Shown here piece after piece: positions 1-8,523 of a stretch of 64,000 nt of DNA. Location: assembly GCA_020635675.1 (NCBI GenBank), contig JACJZJ010000002.1, positions 744,001 through 808,000 of the forward strand. The letters run 5' to 3'. Under the pieces are notes generated by a model. It was not told the origin of the DNA. It did no database searches and saw only the letters and a list, made by a program, of their open reading frames with translations. A program made the position numbers and the translations under genes. Source of the stretch: Flavobacteriales bacterium (lineage in GTDB: Bacteria > Bacteroidota > Bacteroidia > Flavobacteriales_F > PHOS-HE28). Within the stretch, counting starts at the first letter, position 1. Every line of letters begins with the position of its first letter.

Positions 1-762
1 TTCGAACAGGTGGTCGCATGCCGGACATCCCACCGGAACGTTCGCACACATGCTGCCTCCGAAAACAGCGAAGGGTCGGCATGGCCCGGATGTCGATGTG
101 GCCTTCACCAGACTTCCTGTCAGATCGAGCGAGGAGAGCGCGGATTGTACCTGGTAGGTCTCGCCTTCATCAAGGGTCACCGTGAAGGGAACGCCTGCAG
201 CATGGCCGCCTAGGGTGTTCACGCTGGGCGTGATCTCCACTTCCGTTCCGGCCACCGTGGCCACGATCATCAGCTCGCTCTTGTAGAATTCGTTGAAGCC
301 GGGCAGGCCGCGGTAGGCCGCGATGCGGTACTCGCTACCCAAGGCCGTTACCGGATAGATCCGCGACGCGTCGTGCGTGAAGCTCTGATAGCTGTCCGCT
401 GTGACCATCACGGGGTCGGCGGAGGTCAGGTGCACACCCTTGCCGGTGACGACCTCCGATCCGGTCTGCTCGTTGGTGTTCGGCACGAGAAGCGTGGTGA
501 CCGTATTGGCGACGACCGTGAAAGGCTGTGCGTATCCGGCGAGAGGGACGGCGACCGTGCCAGAAGTTGTGACGTCGCTGGTGACATAGACGCGCAGCTC
601 CTGCGCACCGTAAGCGTTCTGCATGAAGCCGAACCAGAAGTCGGTGCCGCTGGTTGGCAATGCGGAGCCTTGTGCATGGAGCGCACTGGTGAGCAGCATG
701 CAGAGGAGCGGACTGCCGACGTGCCGCCAGCGAGATGCCCGAAGTAGGGTGTTGCGGTCCAT
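1..762 (-). CDS. IgGFc-binding-like secreted surface protein (C-terminal part outside window)
   Basis: Open reading frame without a stop that runs off the left edge; 254 codons are visible from an ATG at 762. The N-terminus has a basic n-region and a hydrophobic stretch ending in ALHAQG, a normal Sec signal peptide. The mature part begins with SGTDFWFGFMQNAYG and continues with a beta-rich domain (YPVTALGSEYRIAAYRG, CRPFAVFGGSMCANVP) that matches the IgGFc-binding N-terminal domain family. It is clearly paralogous to residues 26-270 of the protein encoded just upstream at 855-5480 (MGKTFWLGYMENYQG, YPIQSLGNEYRLHAYYG, CRPFAVFSGSLCTNIP). By analogy it should end in a T9SS sorting domain, but that part is not visible. 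The 92-base gap to the upstream gene suggests tandem duplication and possibly co-transcription. Its ligand is unknown; the family name does not imply antibody binding here. Confidence 0.85.
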   Translation of the reverse strand, partial: MDRNTLLRASRWRHVGSPLLCMLLTSALHAQGSALPTSGTDFWFGFMQNAYGAQELRVYVTSDVTTSGTVAVPLAGYAQPFTVVANTVTTLLVPNTNEQTGSEVVTGKGVHLTSADPVMVTADSYQSFTHDASRIYPVTALGSEYRIAAYRGLPGFNEFYKSELMIVATVAGTEVEITPSVNTLGGHAAGVPFTVTLDEGETYQVQSALSSLDLTGSLVKATSTSGPCRPFAVFGGSMCANVPVGCPACDHLFE

Positions 763-854
763 GTCCACCGAAGAGCGGGGTGGTTAGTGGGCCTTGATAC
801 GGCCCGTGGACCGGAATGTTCCCGCGGTCCCCGCCCCCCTGATCGATGGTCAGG

Positions 855-3800
855 TCATCGCATCAGGGTCACATGCCCCACCTGCTCCTGTTCCGGTCCC
901 ATCGTTCCCAGATGGTCCTCGAAGAAGCGGTACTTGATCTTCCAGATGTACACACCATCCTGGACCGCACTTCCTCCGCGCGTTCCATCCCAGGCGGCAT
1001 CGCCGTCGGACCCGGAATAGATCAACTCGCCCCAGCGATCGAAGATCATCAGTTCGATCTCGCCGATGTTGTAGCCCGATGGGAAGAACAGGTCGTTCAC
1101 CCCATCCCCATCGGGTGTGAAACTGTTGGGGACGTAGCACGCTGGCGGGCAGTATTCCTGGACGTAGACCGAATCGGTGATGGTGCAGATCAACGGCGTG
1201 GTGATGTCCACGATGTACCAGCCATAGGCATCCGCCTCGATCATTTGCGTGGTCTCGTCGGTGTTCCATAGGTAGGTGCACCCCGGGTTCCCCGCGTCCA
1301 ATACCGTGATGTGAGGCGGATGGTCCAGGCAGACCACGCGCAGGGCCTCTGCGATCTGGTCGGGCAAGGGATTGAATACCAGGTCTACAGTGTCGCGGGT
1401 GGTGCAATAGCCGTTGAACACCTGGCCCCAGGCCAGCGCATCATCCGTGAAATAAGTGGTCTGATCCGTGCTGCCATTGCTCCAGAGATAGCTCTCGCCC
1501 GGGTTGGACAGGTCCAGCCACATGGTATCACGGTCGCATAGTGCCGAGTCCGGCCCGAGGTCCACCTGTGGGAAGGGGATGAACGTGAGTTGCGCATCGG
1601 CCGAGTCCACACAGAAGGTCGGCGTTGTCACCACCACGGTGTAGGTCCCGGATAGGCTATCCACGGCGATGGTCTGTGAGGTGGCCGCTGTGTTCCACAG
1701 GTACCAGCTGCCGGAGTTCTCCGCATCAAGCACCACGGTCTCGCTAATGCAGACGATGGTATCATGGAGATCGATCACGGGCAATGGGTCGAACACGACG
1801 TTGACCGAATCGCGGTTCACACAGTCGTTCTGGTCGTGCACCTCCACCCAGTATTCGTCATCCGTGGACACTTGGATCGTCTGGGTCTGTTCGGTGGTGT
1901 TCCACAGGAATGTCGACCCGGGATTCCCGGCATCCAGGTCGTAGACCTCCCCAACGCAAAGGGATGTATCCGGTCCGAGCACGATCACGGGCAATGGGTC
2001 GACGGTTACGGTCGTCGTGAACGTGGTTTGACAACCGCTCGGGTCAGTGATCACTACGGTGTAATCGTTCGGTGCGATCACCGCGATCGATTGCGTGGTC
2101 TCCCCATTGGGTGACCAGACATAGGTACTGCCGGGATAGCCGGCATCGATCACCATGGTATCACCCGCACACAAGGAGGAGTCCGCGAAGAAGGTCAGGT
2201 CATCGAACGGCACTTCGATGTTCACGGTATCCCGCGCGGAACACCCCATGGCATCCTGGACCACGACGATATATTGCATGGTGCTGTCGAACGTGATGGT
2301 CGGTGCGGCGGTATTGGCGCCGATGAGGTAGTTGGCCGGCGTCCAGGAGATCTGCGGGTTGGGCACGTTGTGCAGCGTGCTGAGCTGGAAACCGACCGGA
2401 TCGCAGAGCGTCGTGTCCTCTGTGGCTGTGACCACGTAAGCCGTGCTCACATTGATCAGGATGCTATCGATGAGCAGACATCCGGTCAAGGTATCGGTCA
2501 CCGTAAGGATATAGTTCGTGGTGATGACCGGCGAGGCCGTGGGGTCCTGGATCGCGGCATCGTCCAGGCTGATCGCCGGTGTCCAATCGTAGGCCAGGTT
2601 GGCCGTTCCTCCCTGTATGGTGGCGTCCAGGACCGTGCTTTCGCCCTGGCACAGGTCATCGTCCAGCGTGGAGATGTTCAGCCCCAGTGCCCCGGAAACG
2701 GTGATCGTGACGCTGTCGGTCGCGACACATCCGAAGCCGGTCGTCACGGTGACGTGGTAAGTGGTGGTCGCCGCCGGCGTGGCGACGGGGTCTTCGATGA
2801 AGTCCGCGCTGAGGGATGCTCCTGGGGTCCAAAGCCATGTATGGTTCGAACCCGAACTGGGCGTGGCCTCCAGCTGAATGCCCGCCACATCGCAGATCGC
2901 CGTGTCCGGGGTGATGGTGATGCTGAAGGGTGCGTCCACGGCGATATACACCGAATCCTGATAGGTGCATTGTGTCTGGTTGTCGACCGAGGTGACATAG
3001 TACCAGCCAGTGGTCGTGGGGTAGGCCATCGGGTTTTGCACGGTGGCATCGCTCAATGTGGCCGCCGGCGTCCAGGTAAAGTCCAGGCCGGTGGGGTCGG
3101 CGACACCGATCGCCACATTGTCCAGTGCCCAATTGTCATTGCCAGGTCCACTGCTGTTCAACTGACGCCAACGGAACAGGGTGTTCGGCGTTTGGGCGGC
3201 GGGTGGTATCGCCACATTGATCGTAGTGAAGTTGGGATACAGGTACTCCCAATACGTGGCGATGTTGGTCCATGTGCCCCCGCCATTGGTGCTGTATTCC
3301 AGGACCACGTCCTCACCCGGGTCGGCATCGTCGCAGGGAGGGGCACCCGCTCCGATATGCATGGCGAAGCTGATGGTACCGCCTGCGGAAACGTCCAGGG
3401 CGTTGGTCGTGGCCTGCCTGGGGTTGGGGCCATCGAAGTAGAGCGCATCGCCGTAAACGGAGCCGCAGGCATTGCTCACCACGCCGCTCTGCACATTGCT
3501 CCACATGCTGCCGAGCGATCCGTCCAGGGTGTCCTGTGCGATGATCTGATGCACCGTCAGGGTGAGCTGGCTGGAATCACCCAGGCACAGCCCGTCCTGC
3601 TGCGTCTCCGCAGCGTACACCAGCACATCGCCCCCGATAACTTGGATGTAGACACTATCCACCGCCACGGCACAGCCGTTCAGGGTGCTGACGCTCACGT
3701 AGAAATAGCCCGATTGGGTGGGAGTGGCGATGGGGTCCGGCAATGAGCCGTCGTTCAACTGGGGGTCCGGCCACCAGTTGTACAGATAGGTCCCGGGCGG

Positions 3801-5480
3801 GTCCGGCACCACGTTCAACTGGACTTGTTCGTGGGCGCATATGCTGATGCTCAGAGGGCTGGGCACCCCATTGGCGGTGGTCACCAACGTGGGTGGTGTA
3901 TCCACCTCCACACTGAAGAAATACTGCTCCTCGCACTGGCTCAGGTTCTCATAGCCGGTGACCACATAGATGTCGCTGCCCGGTGGGGTGAAAGTGTAGG
4001 ACAGTCCAAAGTGGAGCGTGTCAGTGGGGTCGCTCACCGTTGTCCAGAACGGGTCGAAGATCGGATTCGGAGGGGCCAGGGTCAATGTGCCCGTGCTATC
4101 CACGCCACAGAAGACCGAGTCGATATTGATCGGTGGGACAGGCGTGAACGAGCCCACGGAATAAGCGTAGCTCTCCGCGCTGCCCATGCCGTAGACGTAA
4201 GCACTGAGCCCCCCAGGACAGGTGAGGGTGTGGCTTCCGGGGTTCAACGGAATGCTGGCATAGGCTTGTGTGGCGCACGAAGGGTAGGCGGTGAAGTTCG
4301 CTGGTGGCACGAGCACACCGTCCAGCGAGACCTGGTTGATGTTCGCCGTCTCCGTAATGATGTTCAGGTAGTGGTCGGTGATCACGGTGGATACCACCGT
4401 CGCGAAGGTGATGTTGTCGATCTGCTGCTCTTCGGCATTCAGGATCAGCAGGGCCGGGTCGCCATTGTTGGAGCAGCCCACCCCCTGCATGAGCTGGGCC
4501 ACGCTGAACGGCTTGTTCCCCTCAAAGCAAGCCGCCTGGTTGTAATTGTTCACCTCCACGAACTGGCCGGCGTTCAGATTGATGGGAGCCCCACCGTTCA
4601 CCGTGACCTGGGTGTTGTTCTGGTCCGCGAGAATGCGGTAGGTGTATCCCGATGTGGTGCTGTACGGTACGGAATAGTACTTGGTGCCCCAGACGTTGCG
4701 TGGGAGGTCCTGCTCAACGATATGGTCGCAAGCATAGCAACCGTTCGGAATATTGGTGCACAGCGAACCGGAGAAGACAGCGAACGGCCGACAGGTGCCG
4801 CTGCTGGGGGTGCCTATCACGGTCGTGCCCGTGAAGTCACCTGCAGTGGAAGAAGCCTTGACCTGGTAGGTCTCGCCACTGTCCAGGGTCACTATCCACG
4901 GGACACCCACGGCGTGTCCGCCCTGGGTGGCCGCGGAAGAATTTATCTCCACCTCTGTTCCGTCCTTGGTCGCCACGATCAGGAACTCGGAGACCAGGTT
5001 GTTCACCCCGCTCAGCCCATAGTAGGCGTGAAGCCGGTATTCGTTGCCAAGTGACTGGATGGGGTAGACCGTGGTGCCATCCGCCGTGTAGGCTTCGAAG
5101 TTGATGGCGAAAACGGCGACCGTGTCCTGGGTTTGGATCAGAACGGATTTGTTCTCGATGACCTCCGAGGAGAAGTGCATGGCCCCGTTCGCACCGCCAA
5201 GAGGAACCGTCACGGTCGTCGTCACGTTCGGGGCGACCACGAAGTTCTGGCTCCACCCCACCAGGGGCATGTTCACCGTGCCTGTGGTGGCCACGGGGGA
5301 TGAAATGAAGATGTCCAGGCTTTGCGGGGTGTTCCCTTGATAGTTCTCCATGTAGCCCAGCCAGAAGGTCTTGCCCATGGTCGGCACCACCCCTTGGGCG
5401 ACGGTCTTCTGCATCGGGAACAGGGTGATGAGCAAAACCGGCACGAGGCAGCGGAGGAGGATGCGCGAAAGCAATGGCAT
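855..5480 (-). CDS. Multidomain T9SS-exported surface protein: IgGFc-like head, PKD-like repeats, reelin-like insert, type B sorting domain
   Basis: A 1541-aa protein. The ATG at 5480 puts the signal peptide (MPLLSRILLRCLVPV... to KTVAQG) at the very N-terminus; a longer start would run into the next gene. Residues about 26-440 form an IgGFc-binding-like domain ending in YGMGSAESYAYSVG. Residues about 440-1445 hold repeated Ig/PKD-like modules with motifs such as YLWNT, DLGPDTSLCVG and VDLGPDSALCD. A distinct jelly-roll-like domain lies at about 647-792 (VLEYSTNGGGTWTN, NDNWALDNVAIG). The last ~95 residues are a gliding-motility-type C-terminal domain (SFTPDGDGVNDLFFP, IFDRWGELIYSG), the T9SS type B signal. 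It is expected at the cell surface. A TAnnTTGG box (5506-5513, minus) is a near match to a -7 element 26 bases before the start. The binding target is unknown. Confidence 0.88.
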   Translation of the reverse strand: MPLLSRILLRCLVPVLLITLFPMQKTVAQGVVPTMGKTFWLGYMENYQGNTPQSLDIFISSPVATTGTVNMPLVGWSQNFVVAPNVTTTVTVPLGGANGAMHFSSEVIENKSVLIQTQDTVAVFAINFEAYTADGTTVYPIQSLGNEYRLHAYYGLSGVNNLVSEFLIVATKDGTEVEINSSAATQGGHAVGVPWIVTLDSGETYQVKASSTAGDFTGTTVIGTPSSGTCRPFAVFSGSLCTNIPNGCYACDHIVEQDLPRNVWGTKYYSVPYSTTSGYTYRILADQNNTQVTVNGGAPINLNAGQFVEVNNYNQAACFEGNKPFSVAQLMQGVGCSNNGDPALLILNAEEQQIDNITFATVVSTVITDHYLNIITETANINQVSLDGVLVPPANFTAYPSCATQAYASIPLNPGSHTLTCPGGLSAYVYGMGSAESYAYSVGSFTPVPPINIDSVFCGVDSTGTLTLAPPNPIFDPFWTTVSDPTDTLHFGLSYTFTPPGSDIYVVTGYENLSQCEEQYFFSVEVDTPPTLVTTANGVPSPLSISICAHEQVQLNVVPDPPGTYLYNWWPDPQLNDGSLPDPIATPTQSGYFYVSVSTLNGCAVAVDSVYIQVIGGDVLVYAAETQQDGLCLGDSSQLTLTVHQIIAQDTLDGSLGSMWSNVQSGVVSNACGSVYGDALYFDGPNPRQATTNALDVSAGGTISFAMHIGAGAPPCDDADPGEDVVLEYSTNGGGTWTNIATYWEYLYPNFTTINVAIPPAAQTPNTLFRWRQLNSSGPGNDNWALDNVAIGVADPTGLDFTWTPAATLSDATVQNPMAYPTTTGWYYVTSVDNQTQCTYQDSVYIAVDAPFSITITPDTAICDVAGIQLEATPSSGSNHTWLWTPGASLSADFIEDPVATPAATTTYHVTVTTGFGCVATDSVTITVSGALGLNISTLDDDLCQGESTVLDATIQGGTANLAYDWTPAISLDDAAIQDPTASPVITTNYILTVTDTLTGCLLIDSILINVSTAYVVTATEDTTLCDPVGFQLSTLHNVPNPQISWTPANYLIGANTAAPTITFDSTMQYIVVVQDAMGCSARDTVNIEVPFDDLTFFADSSLCAGDTMVIDAGYPGSTYVWSPNGETTQSIAVIAPNDYTVVITDPSGCQTTFTTTVTVDPLPVIVLGPDTSLCVGEVYDLDAGNPGSTFLWNTTEQTQTIQVSTDDEYWVEVHDQNDCVNRDSVNVVFDPLPVIDLHDTIVCISETVVLDAENSGSWYLWNTAATSQTIAVDSLSGTYTVVVTTPTFCVDSADAQLTFIPFPQVDLGPDSALCDRDTMWLDLSNPGESYLWSNGSTDQTTYFTDDALAWGQVFNGYCTTRDTVDLVFNPLPDQIAEALRVVCLDHPPHITVLDAGNPGCTYLWNTDETTQMIEADAYGWYIVDITTPLICTITDSVYVQEYCPPACYVPNSFTPDGDGVNDLFFPSGYNIGEIELMIFDRWGELIYSGSDGDAAWDGTRGGSAVQDGVYIWKIKYRFFEDHLGTMGPEQEQVGHVTLMR

Positions 5481-5589
5481 GGGGGGGAACATCAACAGGA
5501 TCAGACCAAGATATCGAACCGGGCCCGATAGCACGTGCGCGGATCTTTTGTGTTGACGCAGGTTGCGCCCGTGCCGTTGCCACCAGTCA

Positions 5590-7203
5590 TCACTTTTTCG
5601 TCGTTCGGTCCCCGGCCGACCAATCGACCCGGATCTCCCAGTCGGCCCGCACACCGATCTCCTCGGGGTCGATCAGAACGCGCTCGGGAGGCCGCCATCC
5701 CAGAAGTTCGCCGGTATCCCAGCGTCCGTTGGCGTTACGATCCTCGATCGCCTTCAGCCGGTATTTGCCGGCCGGAAGTTCCGCCCAGCGCTGGTCTGCC
5801 CGACGCTCGTTCATGCGCGTCTCCCGGGCCACCCTCCCCTGACCGTCCAGAAGTTGGACCACAACCGGGAGGTGCCAGGTGGAGTCCACCGTCAGGTCGA
5901 GTTCGACCACGCCCATGGTACGGGGGTCGGGTCGGCCCAGATCGAGCCGGAGGGAGTCGTTGTGCCCCCCATAGATGTCGGTCACCGCCTTCGGGAGCAG
6001 CACCGCCTTGAGGTCGAGAGGCCTGCCGGAGGTTAGCTCGACGCTGACATGCCGCGCATTCCGCTCGTCGATGGTCCATCTTCCCCGGACCTGCGTGCTG
6101 TCGTGCATCAGCACGATCCGTGCGGTATCGATCGCGACCAAAGGCCGGGAGGCCTCCAAAAGGACCCGGTGCGGATCGGTCAGCGGTTCCCGCAACACAT
6201 GCAACGCGGTGTAGAATGGTGTTTTCGCGAGGGAGCGGTAGGTCAGGGTGTCCAGGTCCTTCCCATCCACGGTGAGGACCACAGGAAGGCCGTTGGTCCG
6301 CACGGTATCCGAGGGCCAGAACCAAAGCGTATCCCTGCCTTCGGAGGCTTCCAGGTCCCAATGGGGTCGGAGACGCACGGCGTCCAGGTTCCGAAGCCCC
6401 GCCGACCCGACGCGTTGGGCCAGCACCAATTGAAAGGCGCGATCAGGAGTTACCGTACGGTCGATCACACGTTGTGATGCACTTTCCTCCTGGAACAGGT
6501 AGAGTTCCAGGTCCATGGGTGCGGCACTTGGTGCCAGCGGCCGAACGGGCTCCTCAAGAAAAGCGATGTGTTCGTTCGGAAGGTCGTACCGATAGTTGGC
6601 GTTCTGGTCCCGGAGTGCACGCAGTTTGTATGCGCCGTCGCGCAAGTAGCGCAGGTCGAATGTTCCCGCTTCATCACTGCGGGTGAAATAGGCCGGCCGT
6701 GCACTGGTCAGGTCGGTCGTGTCCCCAGCTTCGTAGAGGGCAACAATGGCCGATGCCACCGGGAGCCCGGTAAAAGCATCCACCACCTGTCCGGTGATCC
6801 GCAGACTGTCGATCACCGGACCGGTGCTCAGGACATAGATCAGGTCCCGGGCGCTGTTGCCCTCGGTCAGGTCCGAAACGGCATCCCCGAGATTGATCAC
6901 ATAGGTGCGATCGGGGAGCAAGGGGGCGTTGAGGTCGATGATGACGTTGTATGCGCCGCTCTGCCGGATGTCGGGAGCCGGGTCCATGGGTGGGGACACG
7001 AGCAGGTTCTTCCGGGCGTTCAACAATTGGATCCGTTCGTTGAACCGAAGAATGATCCTCCTGGCCTCGGATCGCACGGTACCGTTCGGCGGTGATGTGC
7101 TGACAAGCTGTGGTGGGTCGGTGTCCTTGGGTCCTCCTGTGGGGTCACGTACTTGTGCACAGGCCACACCAAGAACACAGAGGTACAGCCACGGCCGCCG
7201 CAT
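5590..7203 (-). CDS. Ig-like (Big_5-type) lipoprotein
   Basis: A 537-aa protein whose start ATG at 7203 shares bases with the stop of the upstream msrC gene (TGATG), so the two are probably translationally coupled. The N-terminus MRRPWLYLCVLGVACAQ has a lipobox-like cysteine at position 15. Residues about 25-120 (GPKDTDPPQLVSTSPPNGT, IILRFNERIQL, YVINLGDAVSDLTEGN) match the Big_5 Ig-like domain of Bacteroidota lipoproteins. A carboxypeptidase-regulatory-like beta domain follows (RITGQVVDAFTGLPVASAIV, LRYLRDGAYKLRALRDQNAN). The C-terminus repeats a similar signature (LPAGKYRLKAIEDRNANG). The family is common in Bacteroidota and is usually of unknown function; an outer-membrane anchor is inferred from the lipobox. 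Confidence 0.82.
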   Translation of the reverse strand: MRRPWLYLCVLGVACAQVRDPTGGPKDTDPPQLVSTSPPNGTVRSEARRIILRFNERIQLLNARKNLLVSPPMDPAPDIRQSGAYNVIIDLNAPLLPDRTYVINLGDAVSDLTEGNSARDLIYVLSTGPVIDSLRITGQVVDAFTGLPVASAIVALYEAGDTTDLTSARPAYFTRSDEAGTFDLRYLRDGAYKLRALRDQNANYRYDLPNEHIAFLEEPVRPLAPSAAPMDLELYLFQEESASQRVIDRTVTPDRAFQLVLAQRVGSAGLRNLDAVRLRPHWDLEASEGRDTLWFWPSDTVRTNGLPVVLTVDGKDLDTLTYRSLAKTPFYTALHVLREPLTDPHRVLLEASRPLVAIDTARIVLMHDSTQVRGRWTIDERNARHVSVELTSGRPLDLKAVLLPKAVTDIYGGHNDSLRLDLGRPDPRTMGVVELDLTVDSTWHLPVVVQLLDGQGRVARETRMNERRADQRWAELPAGKYRLKAIEDRNANGRWDTGELLGWRPPERVLIDPEEIGVRADWEIRVDWSAGDRTTKK

Positions 7204-7688
7204 CAGAGCAAGGGTTCGATCAACCGGCAAAGTGCTTCGAGGCCCGCGGCGTCCACGGGGCCGAGGTCGTTGAGCACCGAGCTGTCCACGTCCAGCACGG
7301 CGGCCACCCGGCCATGTGCATCATGGAGGGGGACAACGACCTCCGATCGGCTGAGCACGCTACAGGCGATGTGTCCTGGAAACAGGTCCACATCAGGAAC
7401 GATCACCGTACGGTCCTCCGCCCAAGCCGTGCCGCAGACCCCACGGCCGCTTTGGATGCGGGTGCAGGCAACGGGGCCTTGGAACGGGCCGAGCACAAGC
7501 TCGTCGTTCACCACCCGATAGAACCCCACCCAGTGGAACCGGAAGGCCTGGGCAATGGCCGCGGTCAGGTTGGCCATTGCTGCGACCGCATCGGTTTCAT
7601 CGGCCAGCAAGCCCTGGACCTGCGGCAGAAGGGCCGCGTGCATCGCGCTCCGGTCCTTGGTGTCAGGCAATGAGATCGTCTCGGCCAT
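7203..7688 (-). CDS. msrC: Free methionine-(R)-sulfoxide reductase (GAF domain, fRMsr)
   Basis: A 161-aa GAF-domain protein. It contains the full fRMsr signature: LGPFQGPVACTRI, GRGVCGTAWAE, FPGHIACS and the C-terminal VLDVDS. The three cysteines at positions 75, 85 and 109 keep the spacing (10 and 24 residues) of the catalytic and resolving cysteines of Escherichia coli MsrC. Members reduce free methionine-(R)-sulfoxide with thioredoxin, in the cytosol. A perfect -7 box TACCTTTG lies at 7696-7703 (minus), only a few bases before the ATG, so the mRNA may be almost leaderless. The gene overlaps the start of the downstream lipoprotein gene. Confidence 0.92.
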   Translation of the reverse strand: MAETISLPDTKDRSAMHAALLPQVQGLLADETDAVAAMANLTAAIAQAFRFHWVGFYRVVNDELVLGPFQGPVACTRIQSGRGVCGTAWAEDRTVIVPDVDLFPGHIACSVLSRSEVVVPLHDAHGRVAAVLDVDSSVLNDLGPVDAAGLEALCRLIEPLL

Positions 7689-7695
7689 GGGCGCG

Positions 7696-7703
7696 CAAAG
7701 GTA
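7696..7703 (-). promoter_or_regulatory. -7 promoter box TACCTTTG before msrC
   Basis: Matches the Bacteroidota housekeeping sigma factor -7 consensus TAnnTTTG. It sits between the end of the comF-like gene and the msrC ATG (7688). No convincing -33 TTG was seen at the expected distance. Confidence 0.5.
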
Positions 7704-7708
7704 TCGGG

Positions 7709-8404
7709 CTACGCGCTGGCGGCGGTGAAGATGCTGACCTGGACATCACCGATCGCCTGCAAGGCCCGAACACAACCCTCCAAGGTGGCTCCGGTCGTGA
7801 CAACGTCATCCACGAGCAGTACGTGCCTTCCCCGGAAGGTGCTCGGGTCGGGGACATGGAAAGCCTCATGGACATTGGCCCAACGGTCCCACCTTCCTTT
7901 CCGGGTCTGGGTGGAGGTGCGGACCACTCGCAGAAGGCCGTCGGCCGGTCGCTCGAGCGGATGCACGGCGCACATCCCTTCCACGATGACCTGGCTTTGG
8001 TTGTAGCCGCGCTGGCGCACTTTGCTGGTGTGCAGGGGCACCGGCACGATGGAATCCACCGGACCGAACCGCGGACATGCGAAGAGATCTTCCGCCATCA
8101 GCCGACCCAACTGGACACCGACGGCACGGTCACCCTGGTATTTCAGGCGATGCAGGATCTTCTGCACGGGCCCGTGACGCTGGAACCGGAGAAAGGAGCT
8201 GGCCGCGCGGACCTCCACTTTGCCCCAGAACAACTGCTCGATCGGATTGCCCGGGTCGGCATGCCAATGGGTACGTGGGAGGTCTGTCAGGCAATGCAGG
8301 CAGAGGCTGTCCTCACCGATCATCAGGGGCCGGTCGCATCCTGCACAGCGGCGCGGCAGGAACAAGCCCGCCAAACCGGTCGGCCAGGCCATCAACGTGC
8401 GCAT
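7709..8404 (-). CDS. ComF family phosphoribosyltransferase-like protein
   Basis: A 231-aa protein from the ATG at 8404; upstream in-frame codons would extend into the promoter of the divergent gene. The N-terminus has a four-cysteine zinc-ribbon-like motif (C20, C23, C35, C38: RRCAGCDRP, CLHC) and the C-terminus a type I phosphoribosyltransferase motif (HVLLVDDVVTTGATL). The middle has the ComF signature YQGDRAVGVQLGRLMAEDL, VPVPLHTSKVRQRGYNQSQ. This order of domains is that of ComF, a DNA-uptake-associated protein in competent bacteria, but the family is widespread in organisms with no known competence and its exact reaction is not settled. Its 3' end contains the msrC promoter. Confidence 0.9.
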   Translation of the reverse strand: MRTLMAWPTGLAGLFLPRRCAGCDRPLMIGEDSLCLHCLTDLPRTHWHADPGNPIEQLFWGKVEVRAASSFLRFQRHGPVQKILHRLKYQGDRAVGVQLGRLMAEDLFACPRFGPVDSIVPVPLHTSKVRQRGYNQSQVIVEGMCAVHPLERPADGLLRVVRTSTQTRKGRWDRWANVHEAFHVPDPSTFRGRHVLLVDDVVTTGATLEGCVRALQAIGDVQVSIFTAASA

Positions 8405-8446
8405 CCACTTCACGGACTTCTCCCGATACGTTGTTGAAAATTGCGA

Positions 8447-8474
8447 CGTGCTCCCGCCAAGCGCCGGGAGCACG
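8447..8474. repeat. 10-bp perfect inverted repeat between divergent genes
   Basis: CGTGCTCCCG at 8447-8456 is repeated in inverse orientation as CGGGAGCACG at 8465-8474 with an 8-base spacer. It lies in the 119-base divergent region between the comF-like gene and the coiled-coil gene, just 4 bases before the TAACTTCG box of the latter. No T-run follows on either strand, so an operator is more likely than a terminator. Confidence 0.6.
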
Positions 8475-8478
8475 GGGG

Positions 8479-8486
8479 TAACTTCG
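8479..8486 (+). promoter_or_regulatory. -7-like box TAACTTCG before coiled-coil gene
   Basis: TAnnTTCG variant of the Bacteroidota -7 element, followed by CCCC, giving the same 12-mer as before the rhodanese gene (54361-54372). It predicts a transcript start near 8491 and a leader of about 33 bases. Confidence 0.45.
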
Positions 8487-8523
8487 CCCCGACCTCCGAA
8501 GATAAGTCGTTGAAGCCCGGAAC

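Noticed and set aside
789..830. Two short hairpins after the large surface protein gene considered as terminator
   Set aside because: Stems of only 5-6 bp (789-805 and 808-830) and no T-run on the minus strand.
2274..5054. Long plus-strand frames (490 and 409 codons) opposite the large surface protein gene
   Set aside because: They are antisense shadows in G+C-rich DNA: Arg/His/Gly-rich, no signal peptide or family motif, while the minus strand has a clear multidomain protein.
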